Source: Hofstenia miamia (Eukaryota; Xenacoelomorpha; Acoela). Taken from it: 64,000 nt of DNA. The position numbers and the translations under genes were made by a program. Of this stretch, positions 34,664 to 47,285 are shown one piece after another. The stretch is from contig SCFE01000049.1 of assembly GCA_004352715.1 (NCBI GenBank), forward strand, positions 1,514,681 to 1,578,680. The letters are read 5' to 3'. Numbering within the stretch: the first letter of the stretch is position 1; each line of letters opens with the position of its first letter. The notes beneath the pieces were generated by a model, which worked only from the letters and a program-made list of their open reading frames with translations, was not told where the DNA came from and searched no databases.

Positions 34664-35700
34664 CTAAGTGATGTATGTGCAAATGTCATCACCTCTTTTG
34701 AACAAGAGATTGCAAAGTAGCATCTTATACTGATGTTTAATATGAGGGGCCTTGTAATAGTCCTCAAAGTAACTGATAAGAAGTTGATAATTAGTCTTCA
34801 CATCCTGATCCAGCATCATGTACTGATTGTAGATGAGACCTTGAGGGTAGTTAGGGAATTGAGCAACAGCAGCATCTTGTGTAGCCTTATACTGCTGCAT
34901 GGTTAACTCAAAAAGGAAAAACCATTCTTAAACAGATTGTGAAATTTCGTCAATCTTTCTGGTAAATTTAGGTAATATCAAATGATGATTAAATAAGTTA
35001 GCAGTTTTGGCCCCAAAAGCAGTTGTGGGTAGGATTGATTGAGTAAAGTGAGGGCCACTCTTTAGAGTGGATGTGGAAAGATCACATGACTGTGGTGGAG
35101 TGTTTGGAGTTACACTAGTGGGGTAACACAATTGTTTACAGGTGAAGGAATTGAAACAGTCTCACTCAGCACAGACAAAATTGTAATGACAGCTGTGGTT
35201 AACATGGAAACTTGAGTCAAAGCTAACTGTGTAGAGGTGGGGTCTCCAGCTGTGAATGAAGTAACAGGGGTAACAAATTGCAGCATCAATGGGGTGGAGG
35301 TAGAAACAATGGGGCTGCCTGGAAGGCAAGCAGAAATCATTTTGGAAATTTGCTCTGTAAGCCTTTCAGCAAAAATGTCCAATGCATCTTGTAAAACACC
35401 ATGAGTTATATACTTGGAAGATCTGGACTGGGAGAGTGAAGAACAAGGTGGGCTATTCTGCCTCAGTGGGGATGTAGGTGGGGGTATTTCCAAAGCATGG
35501 ATAGAGTCAATGAAATGACACTCCCTCAATTGAGCATCATTAGCCTGTTCTTCCAGCTTGGCTTGAAGCAAATTTAAGCATTGCTCACAAGCAATATGTC
35601 AAAGAGTTTTTCAGCCAGGGCAGCTAAGAGTTGATCAATCTCAGTGTTTTGAGGTTCAGGAGATGGTGGTGTCTATGGGAGAATGAAATAAGGATTGAAC
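34664..35700 (-). pseudogene. Copy A: gag
   Basis: The N-terminal coiled-coil-like part (LQAKLEEQANDAQLRECHFI) is followed by capsid-type sequence: LIYNQYMMLDQDVKTNYQLL, KAPHIKHQYKMLLC and FKRGDDICTYIT. These match gag of copy C. The zinc knuckle has been lost in the deletion that precedes protease. Several stops and shifts. Confidence 0.75.
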
Positions 35701-36327
35701 TAATTCTAATGGTGTGAGAAGCAATGTTCAGCCTGCTAGTGCTCACACTGGGGAGAACCTGAGTGCGAGTCCCATTACAAGATAAACTAATAAATACCAT
35801 TTATCAAGAAAAACTGTAAGAAAATTCAGAAAACAATTCCAACAAATTGAGAGAAATCCAACTGGGTTTGAAGAAACAAAAACTAATAACAGTAACAGCA
35901 CAATGTAGGGTACAGTATTAAATCCAAATTCTAGAAGAATGAGACAACAACAAGATAACCAAAATGAGTAAAAAGAATGTTTAAGCTTTGTGACAGCTTC
36001 AAAGCACAGAACTGCAGTGTAAAAATAACATAAGAGGCAAAGTTATGCATCAATTGGTAGTGAAGTTGATTCAAGGCCAGGGGAAACAAATATTCCAGCT
36101 GGCTCACACCAAAAAGAAAGAACAAAACCAAATATGATAGATAAACAGTAACAGCCCAGCACTCTGTCACAATCACCAGGCAAAAATCAGATGACTGCTT
36201 CAGCATGTATGCAAGCTTCATGATCAGAGTTCATCTCCAGGCATCAATTCACCTGCACACTTCAACAGAATAGATTAGAGAGTTTAACTGACACCCTAAT
36301 TTGTCCAGAATAACATCAGGGTCACCA

Positions 36328-36890
36328 TGTAGAATTGTGGGGGGGGCTCTGGCTACTCTAGTGGTACTGGGTAACTCAAGAGTTTAGATCAAAGGTTGGA
36401 AAGTCTACCACAATTCAGGCTGTCACCATTAGGGAGCTATTTGTTGCCCCAGACCCAATGCAGTTTCCTCCTGAATTATCACTGGATCTTAAGCAATAAT
36501 TATCATTACCCAATCTTTGATGATGAATCTAAAAGGGGTTAATAGATAATAAATTGAAAAAGATTGAATGCAGTTGAAGGAAGCTAAATTTATTGTGCAC
36601 TTTGCTACAGTAGACTCAGATATTTATTACAAAATCTGGATATTGTTTACAGTTTCAAAGCAAAATTTCCCTTGCAAAGTCAAAATGAGCAATCACATGT
36701 AATTTATATTGAAGGGACAAATACTAACACTATCAAATAACTACACTTGAAAATACAAATAATTGATTTAAAAGAAATTAATACAGATAGGTAGCAACAA
36801 ATCATGGAATCAGGATGTCAAAAGGACATAACACTATTTTCAGAGTGCTGAAATAATAAAATCAAAAAATAGGCCCTGGGTGACTCTACA
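36328..36890 (-). mobile_element. LTR of copy A, internally deleted
   Basis: It has intact TGTAGA and TCTACA ends but is 563 bp against 968 bp for the solo LTR. About 400 bp is missing between the sequence TTAGGGAGCTATTTG and the CTACCACA near its 3' end. Confidence 0.8.
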
Positions 36891-37170
36891 TCTGGTCTAT
36901 CAACAATTGATCTTTGTGTCCTCTTGTCTTTGTCCTACATCCCTTCTGCACCTCTGGTATCAACCAATAGTTCTGTTTTAAGTAACATGCCAGCCTACTT
37001 GAAGTCACTGAAGTTAGCAATTTCCAAGTTGTTGGCAGACATATTATTGGTCTGAAGTATGCTATTGTCCATTGGTCTGTGTGGATCCTATACTGCCATT
37101 TCTTGAGTCTATACTCCTGATTGTTGAATTTGTGTGACTGAAGATTCTTCACACCCTCTGACAATTTAAG
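36891..37170 (-). mobile_element. R2/NeSL-like LINE fragment (reverse transcriptase)
   Basis: The minus frame shows IHTDQWTIAYFRPIICLPTT, WKLLTSVTSSRLACYLKQNY and PEVQKGCRTKTRGHKDQLLI. The N/FRPI.CLPT..KLLT and Q-K-G-C-R-x-x-x-R-G-x-K-D-Q-L-L-I signatures define this RT group. The same sequence is found in plus orientation at 47286 onward. Copy A is inserted at its 3' side. Confidence 0.75.
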
Positions 37171-37279
37171 GCCTGCTGGGGATTGAGTTCCTTTTCTTTT
37201 GTTGTCAATTTCATATTAGGAAAGGGTTGAGGCAGGGCTCAAATCCAGGTCTTCACAGTCTCAGTTTCATATTATAAAA

Positions 37280-37480
37280 GACCATGGGGTTACAAAGGCC
37301 ACAGTTCTTGGACCTAGTCTATTTGCAATCTATGTTAATGGCATAACTCAATAGGTAAAAAATAGTAAAATTTATCAATATGCAGATGATACCTGTCTTA
37401 TAAGTACTGAAATAAATGCCTTTAATGCAACTAAAGACCCACAAAATGATATATAAAATTTAACAAAATATTTCACTTCA
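37280..37480 (+). mobile_element. Second LINE fragment (reverse transcriptase palm)
   Basis: It encodes V-L-G-P-S-L-F-A-I-Y-V-N-G-I then YQYADDTCLIST: the GxVLGPxLFxIYxN and YADDT motifs of jockey/CR1-type reverse transcriptases. It is only about 200 bp and has stops. Confidence 0.65.
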
Positions 37481-37580
37481 AACAATTCTTAATGGCAAAA
37501 ATTCTGGGGTTAGGTATATTTATCATCTGAGGAATATTTCAAATTCATATCACAAACAATTAATAAATACCCTAACTTTG

Positions 37581-38216
37581 TGCAATCTTTTTCAAATTAT
37601 TATCTATTAACCCATTTTAAATTCATTGTTAAAGATTTGGTAATGATAATTATTGCTTAAGATCCAGTGACAATTCAGGAGGAAACTGCACTGGGTATGG
37701 GGTGACAAATAGCTCCTTAATGGTTACAGCCCAAATTGTGGTTGCTTTAGGTTACAATTATGTGTAGGGAATAACAACTTTTGTTTGATCAATCCTAACA
37801 TGCACTTAATAATTAACACATTTTGAATATACTATGCTGTTGGCAAATGTGAATGCAGAGTAATTATGTGCAATTTATTTATTGTTTATTTATATGAGCT
37901 GAGATAAGAGAACTCTGAGATAAATTGTTTATTGAGCTAGAAATTAAAACTTGAGTCACACAATTAGCACCTTGGTGAATAAGGATGGCTTCAAAGATAT
38001 AGCTTTGGCATTATGCTGTGTGAATTGGGCACTGCTGGAGTTCTTTATGGAATGGAATTTCTGTATTTGTTTATCAAAATCAGTGAACCACCAGTGTATG
38101 TTTTTTCTGTTGGAATGTGGGTGACCTTCTGCTATGGTAGACTTTGCAACCTTTGATCTAAACTCTTGAGTTACTCAGTACCACTAGAGTAGCCAGAGCT
38201 CCCCCACAATTTGACA
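37581..38216 (+). mobile_element. 5' LTR of copy B (5'-truncated)
   Basis: It matches the 3' LTR of the same copy from about TATCTATTAACCCATTTTA to the end CACAATTTGACA, but the first 330 or so bases are missing. The left neighbour is an unrelated LINE fragment. Confidence 0.75.
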
Positions 38217-38235
38217 TGTTGACCCTGAAATGATT
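38217..38235 (+). promoter_or_regulatory. Primer-binding site of copy B
   Basis: TGTTGACCCTGAAATGATT lies directly after the LTR. It is a mutated version of TGGTGACCCTGATGT in copy A and TGGCGACTGTGACAGG in copy C. The TGG start pairs with the CCA end of a tRNA. Which tRNA is not clear. Confidence 0.65.
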
Positions 38236-38747
38236 CTGGACAAATTAGGGTGTCAGTTAAACTCTCTACTCTATTCTGTTGAAGTGTGCAGGCAAATTGA
38301 TGCCTGGAGATGACCTCTGATCATGAAGCTTGTGTACATACTGAAGCAGTCATCTTATTTTTGCCTGGTGATTGTGACAAAGTGCTGAGCTGTTACTGTT
38401 TATCTATTGTATTTGGTTCTGTTCTTTCTTTTTGGTGTGAGTTAGCCAGAATAGTTGTTTCCCCTGGCTGTGAATCAACTTAACTACTAATTGATGCATA
38501 ACTTTGCCTCTTATGTTATTTTTACATTGCAGTTCTGTGCTTTGAAGCTGTCACCAAGCTTCAATATTGTTTTTACTTATTTTGGTTGTTATCTTGTTGT
38601 TATCTCATTCTTCTAGAATTTGGATTTAATACCATACCCTAAATTGTGCTGTTACTGTTATTAGTTTTTGTTTCTCCAAACCCAGTTGGAATTTCTCTCA
38701 ATTTGTTGGAATTGTTTTCTGAATTTTTTTACAGTTTTTCTTGAAAA

Positions 38748-39110
38748 ATGGCATTTAGTAGTTTATCTCATAATGGAAATCACACTCAGGGTCTTCCCAG
38801 TGTGAGCACTAGCAGGCTGAACATTGCTCCTCTCACCATTGGAATTAGTTCAATTGCTTCTCCCTTGTTATTTGATCCTTATTTCATTCTCCCAAAGACA
38901 CCACCATCTCCTGAACCTCAAAACACTGAAATTGATCAACTCTGAGCTGCCCTGGCTGAAAAACTAGTCAACATTGAGGGAGCAATGTTTCATTGAATCC
39001 ATCCATACTTTGGAAATACAACTTCAAACTTTGGCAACACCTCCACCTACATCCCCACTGAGGCAGAGTAGCCCACCTTGTTTTTCACTCTCCCAGTCCT
39101 GGTAATCACT
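38748..39110 (+). pseudogene. Copy B: gag N-terminal remnant
   Basis: It starts MAFSSLSHNGNHTQGLPSVS and continues to TPPSPEPQNTEIDQL, aligning with the disordered N-terminal part of gag. The remainder, including capsid and zinc knuckle, is deleted; sequence resumes in protease. Confidence 0.7.
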
Positions 39111-39129
39111 TTGCTCTTGCTTACTAACA

Positions 39130-39730
39130 TTATCTTAGTAGATATAAATGGATATTTGATAAATGTGACAATTGATACCAGGGCCTCAGCCTCAATCATT
39201 AGTGACTCCTGATGTTGTAAGTTGTGTCTGTCATGAAATGATTTACTTCCATCTACTGCACATCTGTTGGATGAATCTGGAAACTCCCTTTCTCTCAAAG
39301 GTCACATACTGAAACTAGAGCTATGCATTCAGCAGGAAATATTTGTTGTTGATCTAATTGTCATTGACACTTGCAACCAGCTGCTCCCATATGACATAAT
39401 TTTGGGAATTATTTTCTTGAGCAGAATTTGTGTATTATTGATCATGGTAATAACACCATCTCCATCAGAGAAAGTGAACATCAGCAAGAGCTTACCACTG
39501 TCCCCAGGTAGGACATATCTTTAAGTTTTTCTGAACATGTAATTGTGGAGCCTCATCATTGGCTACATGTTCCCATCACTACTGACTCTGCATACACTGG
39601 CAACATTATGATTTCTGGATTTAAGGGAAACACTTCTGTGGAGTTAACTTCTCCCCTTATCTCTGTGTTGTCTCAAAAGGAAAGACATGTGTTACTATTC
39701 AAAATATTTCTGATTCTCTGGTTAAGATAG
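39130..39730 (+). pseudogene. Copy B: protease
   Basis: The active-site strand reads VTIDTRASASIISDS, where the catalytic D-T-G-A has become D-T-R-A. The flap and C-terminal strand follow (MDESGNSLSLKGHILKLELC; LPYDIILGIIFL). Inactive. Confidence 0.75.
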
Positions 39731-40009
39731 ACCCATCTCAACTGAAACTTGTTGCAACTCTGGTTTATCTGGAATTCCATGCCACTGCCTGTTCACTGAT
39801 ATTAACTGCCATTCACAACCTGGCAGAGCTGAGTGACAATGTTCAGAAATCTCCTGGTAATGAGTGGACACATCCACATCTTAGCTCTCAGGAGTATGAG
39901 TCACTTTCTCATCTGCTCCAGCAGCATCATGAGGTCTTTAATTATGGTTCAATCAGTGTTGGCCAGGCTGTTGGCAAGCAGCATTCCATAGTAACCAAGA
40001 ATGATCATC

Positions 40010-41614
40010 CAATTTGCCTGCCCATTAGAAGAGTACTGGAAAACCTCTGAGAAGAATATGAAAAGATTCTGAGCAATCTCATAGAGAGTGGCATTATTCA
40101 GGCTAGCAATAGCCCCTATGCAGCTCCCACCATTTTATTAAACAAGGTGACAAGTACCACCTTTGTATGGACTTCAGAAAACTAAATGATGTTACTGTAA
40201 AGGATGAGTATCCACTTCCATGCATTGAGGACCTCCATTATGATGCTAGTTGATACAAGTTATTCAGCAGCCTCAACCTGTTCAAAGCATATTGGCAGGT
40301 GCTGATGAAGCCTACTGACATTTCAAAGACCATGGTCATAACTCTGTATGGCCTCTTCAAATGAAAGTACATGGCCTTTGGGCTTTGTAATGCCCCAGCA
40401 ACATTTCAGCTCTACATTACTCACATGCTCAGAAATGGTGCTAATGTACTTGATCCAGGCATAATAGCCTATATGGATGATATTCTCATTGCTGGTAACA
40501 ATTTCTCCAAGCATCTGGAAAGGCTTGGATGCACTTTTAATTTGTTATATGAATCTGATCTTTGAGTCAATGGAAATAAGTGTTCTTTGTTGCAACAGCA
40601 TGTTACTTTTCTTGGGAGAATCATTGAACCTGGTTGTATTTCCATCAAAAACAACATGAAAGACCACCTTGATAAAATCAAAACTCCCTATTATTGTAAG
40701 GATGTGCAATGCCTGGTGGGATTCTTGAATTATTATGGTGCTTTCATTTCAGAGTTAGCAAATAAAACCAAGCACATCTCTAACTTGCTATGGTGCAATG
40801 CTGAATTTAAATGGAGCTGGCCAAAGCAAGAAAAACTCAACACTGTTAAGAAAAAGCTTAGAAGAATTCCCAGCTTAAACACACTGGATTATTCAAAGGA
40901 ATTCCTTATCAATTGTGACACCAGTTCTGTTGCAATCAGTGGTGTGCACAGTCAGGTTATTGATGAGAAAGAGAGTCCCATCCAGTACTTCATCCACAAA
41001 TTTACAGTGTGACCAAGTCAGAAATGCTAGCTTTATTTGAAAGTCTGAAGAAATTTTGCTTTTTTATTTTTGGCTGTCAGTTCACTGTGTGCACCATCAA
41101 CTCAGTACTGGCATGGCTGAAGAAATTCTCTGGGTACAAGTCCAACATTGTTGCCCTGTGGATTGAGTATTTAAATGACTTTACTTTCTTCATTAAACAT
41201 TGTCCAGGGAGACTGTACAACAATGCTGATTATTGTACTGCTCTCCCTAGCTATGAGCATGATCTCTGGAAGCCACCTGGAGAAAAGACACCATTTGGGT
41301 TTATTCCCTTCAGCAACTATGAGTGTTGGCCTGAGATCAATGCAGACCACCATGGAAACAAGATCCTCCCTAACTTAGTGAAAGAGGAGATTACCAAAGC
41401 AGAAATCACACACCACCAACACTACAACAAAGTATTAAGTGAGATCATAGCTAAACTAAAGAATAATAATTACATCCCCAGCCCTGTTGCCAATAGATAT
41501 TTTTGGTGCTATAATTGGAAACAGATTAATGCAGGCCTGCTTTACACCCAGAGCCAAAATATTTGGCTGGCAGTCCCTGAATACTTCCAAATATCAGGTG
41601 GGAAAGATTCATGA
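40010..41614 (+). pseudogene. Copy B: reverse transcriptase and RNase H
   Basis: RT blocks: CMDFRKLNDVTVKDEYPLP region, MAFGLCNAPATFQLYITHML, then IAYMDDILIAGN with the YxDD catalytic site intact. The connection and RNase H follow (FLINCDTSSVAISGVHSQ, where the first catalytic Asp is kept). Frameshifts and stops occur throughout. Confidence 0.8.
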
Positions 41615-42730
41615 GAAAGGCCACTTAGGTATCTTTAAAACAGAGTGAACATTTAATGCAAGATATGTAAGTATCAGTATTAGGGCTGCAGTGCAAGATG
41701 TGATCAACAAATGCACCACCTGTTTATTGCAAGGAGGCAGACATTTCCCAGAGCAGTGAGCCAAGCTACATAGGAGAGCCATGGAACACACAAATGAAGT
41801 TGTGCAAATGGACATTGAGAGGCTCTCTCATGATGAGAAGGGGTACCAATAACTTCTCATACCTATTGACCATTTTACAAAGTGCACTCATCCCTCTTGA
41901 CAGCACCACCACTGAGGTTATTGGAGAAAAAGTGGTTAAGTAATGTATCCTTAAGTTTGGGCCCATGGAGTGCCTAATTTCATATCATGGTCCTCAATTC
42001 AACAATTACTTTATGGAGACCTTAATGAAGGAGCTCAAGATACTCCATGAGTTCACCACCACATATCATCTGCAGTTGAACAGAGTTGTGGAAAGACTCA
42101 ATGACACTGTTATCAAACTTATTTGAGATGCTCTTGCCTGAGCAGTGGGTAGAAATTGGAAATGTGTTATTGAGGTCTTAGAGTACTTTTATAACACCAT
42201 GGTGCATACTACTACTAAAGTCAGACCATTTAAGGCTATGTTTGGTTGTGAGGTGAGTACGCCTCTTTCCATCATGTTCCCTGATTATAATGAACCCAAG
42301 TTGGAGAATTTTGTGAATTGTATGTTACATGAGTTCTAAGAAGTACATTTAACCATCTGTTGGAATACTAATCAATCTGTTATCTGTCAACAGCTGAATT
42401 TCAATCACAAACTGTATGGTGAGCCTCACAAGATTGGCAAAAAAGTCTTTGCCTATTTTAATGTTACATGAGTTCTAAGAAGTACATTTAACCATCTGTT
42501 GGAATACTAATCAATCTGTTATCTGTCAACAGCTGAATTTCAATCACAAACTGTATGGTGAGCCTCACAAGATTGGCAAAAAAGTCTTTGCCTATTTTCC
42601 TTGCCAGATCACTGATGCAAATCAAGTATGGAAGGTTGCTACTAACTGACAAGTTCCATTTACCATTACAAAGGTGTTAGACCACCATAGATATCTATTA
42701 AGTAATAGGAAAGTCACCCATTTCCAATGA
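41615..42730 (+). pseudogene. Copy B: integrase
   Basis: A zinc-finger region (HEKGHLG and a C-x-x-C near 41712), the DDE core around SYHGPQFNN and NRVVERLN, and a C-terminal part with KVFAYF are seen. A 139-bp tandem duplication lies in the C-terminal part. Frame is broken repeatedly. Confidence 0.75.
42322..42598. repeat. 139-bp tandem duplication in copy B integrase C-terminus
   Basis: 42322-42460 is repeated at 42461-42598 without visible change, starting ATGTTACATGAGTTCTAAG. It lies at the same place in the element as the 825-bp duplication in copy C. Confidence 0.9.
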
Positions 42731-43369
42731 CGCAAATGAACTATTAAAGATATTAGTAATGTTCTCATTGGCCCTAATTTTCACTTATTGATGAGTAAGT
42801 AAATGAACTTGAGAATTATACTAACCTCACTGAGTGTGAGGAAGATGGCCTCACTGAGGTCAATTATGATAATAACCTTGGTAATAGTAGCAACATTACT
42901 GCTACTTGTATTTTGCCAAGATGTAGAGTTAGGGACCAAGATTATTTAGATCACTTAAATACCCAAGATTGGGAACTTAATTAATCTTTATGTTTAGCAA
43001 CCAGGTAACATCAGATGAAATGAACCCTGAACCAGCTGCCCATGAGAAGATGAGTGAGCAAAAACATAACCCCCAATATGAACAAAGCTGAGAAGACACC
43101 CCTCATTGAACAGAGGAGAGCATATCCCACAAGAGAGGAAGGATGTAAGAAGACTCAGGTAGCAGACCACATGACTACTTGGGGCACCAAATAGCCCCTT
43201 GGGAATCTGAGGAGTCTTGTAACTACAGAGTACCTTTTGCTAACTTAAGTGCTAACATTAAAATGTCCTGCAGTGACTGAACATCCTGCTCTAGTCCTGG
43301 CCCATTGTGATGAGCTTCCACTAGTGTTAGGTCCCAGAGAAAAGAAGAGTGCCAAAGGAAAACCTCTAA

Positions 43370-46318
43370 GGTAGGAGTTTTGCATTCATATTTTCTAGCA
43401 ACCCCTAAGGCAGTTAGTTTTGTATGCAACAATGTATTGGAAAAAACAAGAAATAAGCTACACTGGACATTTAACACCAAGAACCTCATGTGTGCAGTGG
43501 ATGTCATCCCTTTAGTTATCAATGCAGATCATAAACCCCAAGTCAACACCATCATCTGCTTCTACTCCAGAATGCACAGAGGGCTAAAATGACGATACTG
43601 GTACAGTACAGACCATACAATGTTCAACAAAGATTTTAACTTAATGCACCTGTGCCAGCTGTTGAACAACAAGCACATTATCCAGAAATTCAAGTGCATT
43701 AATATCAATTTCAATAATTTACTTATTGTTTATTTTTTCTAAGTTGGCAAAGTTAATCAGCCCAAAGTGAGGGAAAAAATTGAGATAGTGTACCAACTAG
43801 CCAAAGTTGAGAACATCTATTTAGTTATGTTTGTTAAAGAAGAGTATCAGGATGAGATACCCAAGGAAGTTGTTAACCCTCATTTTAGGATGGAGAACTT
43901 CACAATTATTTACACTCACTATTATCATCTGACCAGTATGTATCAGTCCAGCAATTTTTCAAAAACCAAGTTGATTTACACAGACCTTCTTCTTTGCAAA
44001 AAGATACCCAACCATCACATTGTAGTTGATATAAGGCTCATCATAGATGCTGTAACCCAGTCACAAACTCTTGAATTAATCAATGCTAACTGGCCCAGTC
44101 TTGCTCTAGTCACAGATATGCATGTTAGTTTCACATTTTCTCAAATCTCTGCAACCCTCACTGAGATCAATGAAGTCTGGACTAACCTTAAGGCAGATAG
44201 AAACCCCAAGTCAATTTGGCCCACTATAAACATCCACAGTCCAACATCACAGTACTCAAGATCTGTTGAGAGGCTCCTCATGGAGCTATGAATTGCCTGC
44301 ACTTTGCAAGATGGCCAAAAATTCACTGAGCATCTGTTTTACAAAAAGTTTTTCCACCCATCCAGTCTTGTGGAGCTGTCTGGGTCCTCTTCATTTTCCT
44401 AACTCAGGATCTGCATATTCAACTGCCTCTCAATCAAAATGCCCAAGAGTGCCTCATGAAGAAATGTATACATAAGCTTGCTATTTGCCCTGCTGCATGG
44501 AAGATTAAGAAAATGGCTTCTACATTCATGCTCACCACCATCATCACCTGGTAAAACCAAAAAGGCCATGGAGAGATTTGAAAAGTTTTATGCCCACCTT
44601 ATTGGTTTGAGTAGTCCATTGGCGTGGCTTCCACCTCAAATGATAGTCAATCACCTTGGTGTTGCTTTTGCTGACCTTAATATCTTTTCAGAAATCCTTC
44701 ACAAGTATATTTGGGGAGCCACATCAGAAACCAAGTTCCTGTCACTGGAATTTGATCATGCACTGCTCTGCACTAGCTGCCTCATACCCTGCAAACCTTG
44801 ATTGATGCAGCAGTTTTTAGAATTGGTGGTCCATTACAACATGCACATTAAGACAGAGATCTTCTCCAATTTGGAAAAAATTAACTATCTGGAATGTGGC
44901 TACAACCAGTTTTCAGAAACATGGAGACAAGCTGCTAAAGATAGGGAAATTGTTCCTATTACAGTTATTGAGAAAATGATGCACTTGTCTGAGCAATTTT
45001 ATCACAAAGAAGAGCTGTTATCATCATCCATGGTCAAGTATCACCCAGAACTAAAGCACTTATTGAAGCCATTAACCTTCAGAAATTTTCCAGAGTCATG
45101 AGCTCTCCCATACCCACACCAGCCTGGTCAATCACTGAGGATGAGCTAATCTTAACCATAGAACACTACCCTTACAAGTTTGCTGAGAAGATCTCCATTG
45201 TCAATCACATTATTGAGCAGAACAGAGACAACAATGTGTTCAGTTATATGAAATTGTGTTTAACAGAAATGTTTACCAAGGAGTAGCTAGTACTTCTACA
45301 ATTGCCTGGATGAAAAATAGCCTTGGACATAGAATGTACCATGTCATGCCTTTGAATCTCCAACTCTCAGGTCACTAAACTCCACAAGCTTGGGCTCTGC
45401 AGGACATTCTGGGATTCCATTAAAGATGCCAAGATTAACTACCCTGTTACCATTGGGACTGCCACACTGTGAGAAAAGTCATGCTCAACAATATTGAAGT
45501 CATGCTGACAAGTATAACTTGCTATGTATTCCTCCAACCTGTGTAATGACTCTGCTTATCTTACCATTGTGGCATGTTAAGAAGAGGCAAATGAAAGGGA
45601 GTATAAAGATGCTAGAGACACCCTGATTGAGGGTGGAAACCCTGAACACATTTACATTGATGGTAAACCCATGATTAAAGATATTTTCCTAAAGGGGCAA
45701 CTGATCTCCACACAATTAACAAAGATCCATAACAAGATTGCAATGCTGGACCCCTGTGTTCTCATTCTGTTTCAGGCATCCAGTGATTCAATGTGGATAA
45801 ATAACATTGAAACCCTCACTAAACAAATCAAGATTATTACTATGCTGAGAGCAGATGTTATGGATCTGGAGGAAATGACCTTACAGCAGGTCAACAAATA
45901 TTGCTCCCTATTCATGGATCACACAACATGCATGGGATCACTAAAAGAGGTTTTTGTCCACTTCTATCCAAACATCTGGATCAGCCCCAAAGATGCCCAT
46001 ACTTCAGTCACAGATGTGCTCATGACTCTCATGATAGCACACAAAGGCCTTTGCCTTTACAAAAGGTTCTATGACACATTTACACAGAATTTAAACAACT
46101 TAAGAAGGAATTGCCCTATTTGTTCCTGTCTGCTTGAGATCAAGTTTGTCTGCCTGAGGATTTAAGAAGTTATGCAGAGGGAAACACTTATGCAGATTAC
46201 CCAGCAACCTAGATATGCCAAAGTTATGTCTTGGGACAACATCTTAGCCACAGAAATGATTGGGGAGATGCAAAAGCTTCTGTCTAGTCTCACTGTCAAA
46301 CTCCTACTGCAAATTTAA
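43370..46318 (+). pseudogene. Copy B: ORF3 (unknown protein after integrase)
   Basis: Broken pieces align in order with ORF3 of copy C: KLHWTFNTKNLMCAVDVIPL, INADHKPQVNTIICFYS, REKIEIVYQLAKVENIYLVM, PHFRMENFTIIYTHYYHLTS, LIYTDLLLCKKIPNHHIVVD, then DLNIFSEILHKYIWGATSET, MKLCLTEMFTKE, FWDSIKDAKINYPVTIGTAT, MWINNIETLTKQIKIITMLR and LYKRFYDTFTQNLNNLRRNC. By eye about half or more of the residues agree with copy C, and substitutions are mostly conservative. This implies the reading frame was under selection before both copies died. No signal peptide or membrane anchor is seen. Function unknown. Confidence 0.8.
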
Positions 46319-46334
46319 CTGGTAATGGGGGGCA

Positions 46335-47285
46335 TATAGAGTCACTCAGGGCCTATTTTTTCAATTTTATTATTTTGGCACTCTGAAAATAGTGTTACGT
46401 CTTTTGACATCCTGATTCCATGATTTGTTGCTACCTATCTGTATCAATTTTTTTTAAATCAATTATTTGTATTTTCAAGTGTAATTATTTGATAGTGTTA
46501 GTATTTGTCCCCTCAATTTAAATTTTTGTGTGATTGCTCATTTTAACTTTTTAACTTTGCAAGGGAAATTGTGTTTTGAAACTTTAAACCATATCCAGGT
46601 AATAAGTTACAGATTTTGTAATAAATATCTGAGTTTGCTGTAGCAAAGTGCACAATAAATTTACCTTCCTTCAACTGCATTACATATTTTTCAATTTATT
46701 ATCTATTAACCCATTTTATATTCATTGTCAAAGATTTGGTAATGATAATTATTGCTTAAGATCTGGTGAAAATTTAGGAGGAAACTGCACTGGGTCTGGG
46801 GCAACAAATAGCTCCCTAATGGTTACAGCCCAAATTGTGGTTGCTTTAGGTTACAATTATGTGTAGGGAATAACAACTTTTGTTTGATCAATCCTAACAT
46901 GCACTTAATAATTAACACATTGTGAATATACTATGCCTTTGGCAAATGTGAATGAGCAGTAATTATGTGCCCAATATTTATTGTTTATTTACATGAGCTT
47001 AGATAAGAGAACTCTGAGATAAATTGTTTATTGAGCTAGAAATTAAAATTTGAGACACACAATTTGCACCTTGATGAGTAAGGTTGCTGGGTGAATTGGT
47101 CACTGCTGGGGTTTTTTATGGAATGGAATTTCTGTATTTGTTTGACAAAATCAGTGAACCACCAATGTATGTACTTCTGTTAGAATGTGGGTCACTCTCT
47201 GCTATGGTATACTTTGCAACCTTTGATCTAAACTCTTGATTAACCCAGTACCACTAGAGTAGCCAGAGCTCATTCACAATTCTAC
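46335..47285 (+). mobile_element. 3' LTR of copy B
   Basis: It begins TATAGAGTCACTCAGGGCC after a purine-rich TGGGGGGCA and ends CACAATTCTAC. It is about 950 bp, in agreement with the 968-bp solo LTR. It abuts R2/NeSL-like LINE sequence at its right end. Confidence 0.88.

Larger units (their letters stand above)
33303..36890 (-). mobile_element. Ty3/gypsy copy A, truncated in reverse transcriptase
   Basis: Read on the minus strand: LTR (36890-36328), primer-binding site TGGTGACCCTGATGT (36327 down), leader, gag, protease, and reverse transcriptase cut off after THMLRNGANV at 33303. The sequence is nearly free of CpG and has many stops, so it is old. It is closely related to copy B in every part they share. 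The right end abuts an R2/NeSL-like LINE fragment, into which it was inserted. Confidence 0.85.
37581..47285 (+). mobile_element. Ty3/gypsy copy B with extra ORF3, old
   Basis: 5' LTR (truncated, 37581-38216), primer site, gag start, protease, RT, RNase H, integrase, ORF3 and a complete 3' LTR (46335-47285). It has almost no CpG and dozens of stops and shifts, but all domains can still be followed. A deletion removes the middle of gag. The key point is that ORF3 here aligns along its length with ORF3 of the younger copy C. Confidence 0.88.
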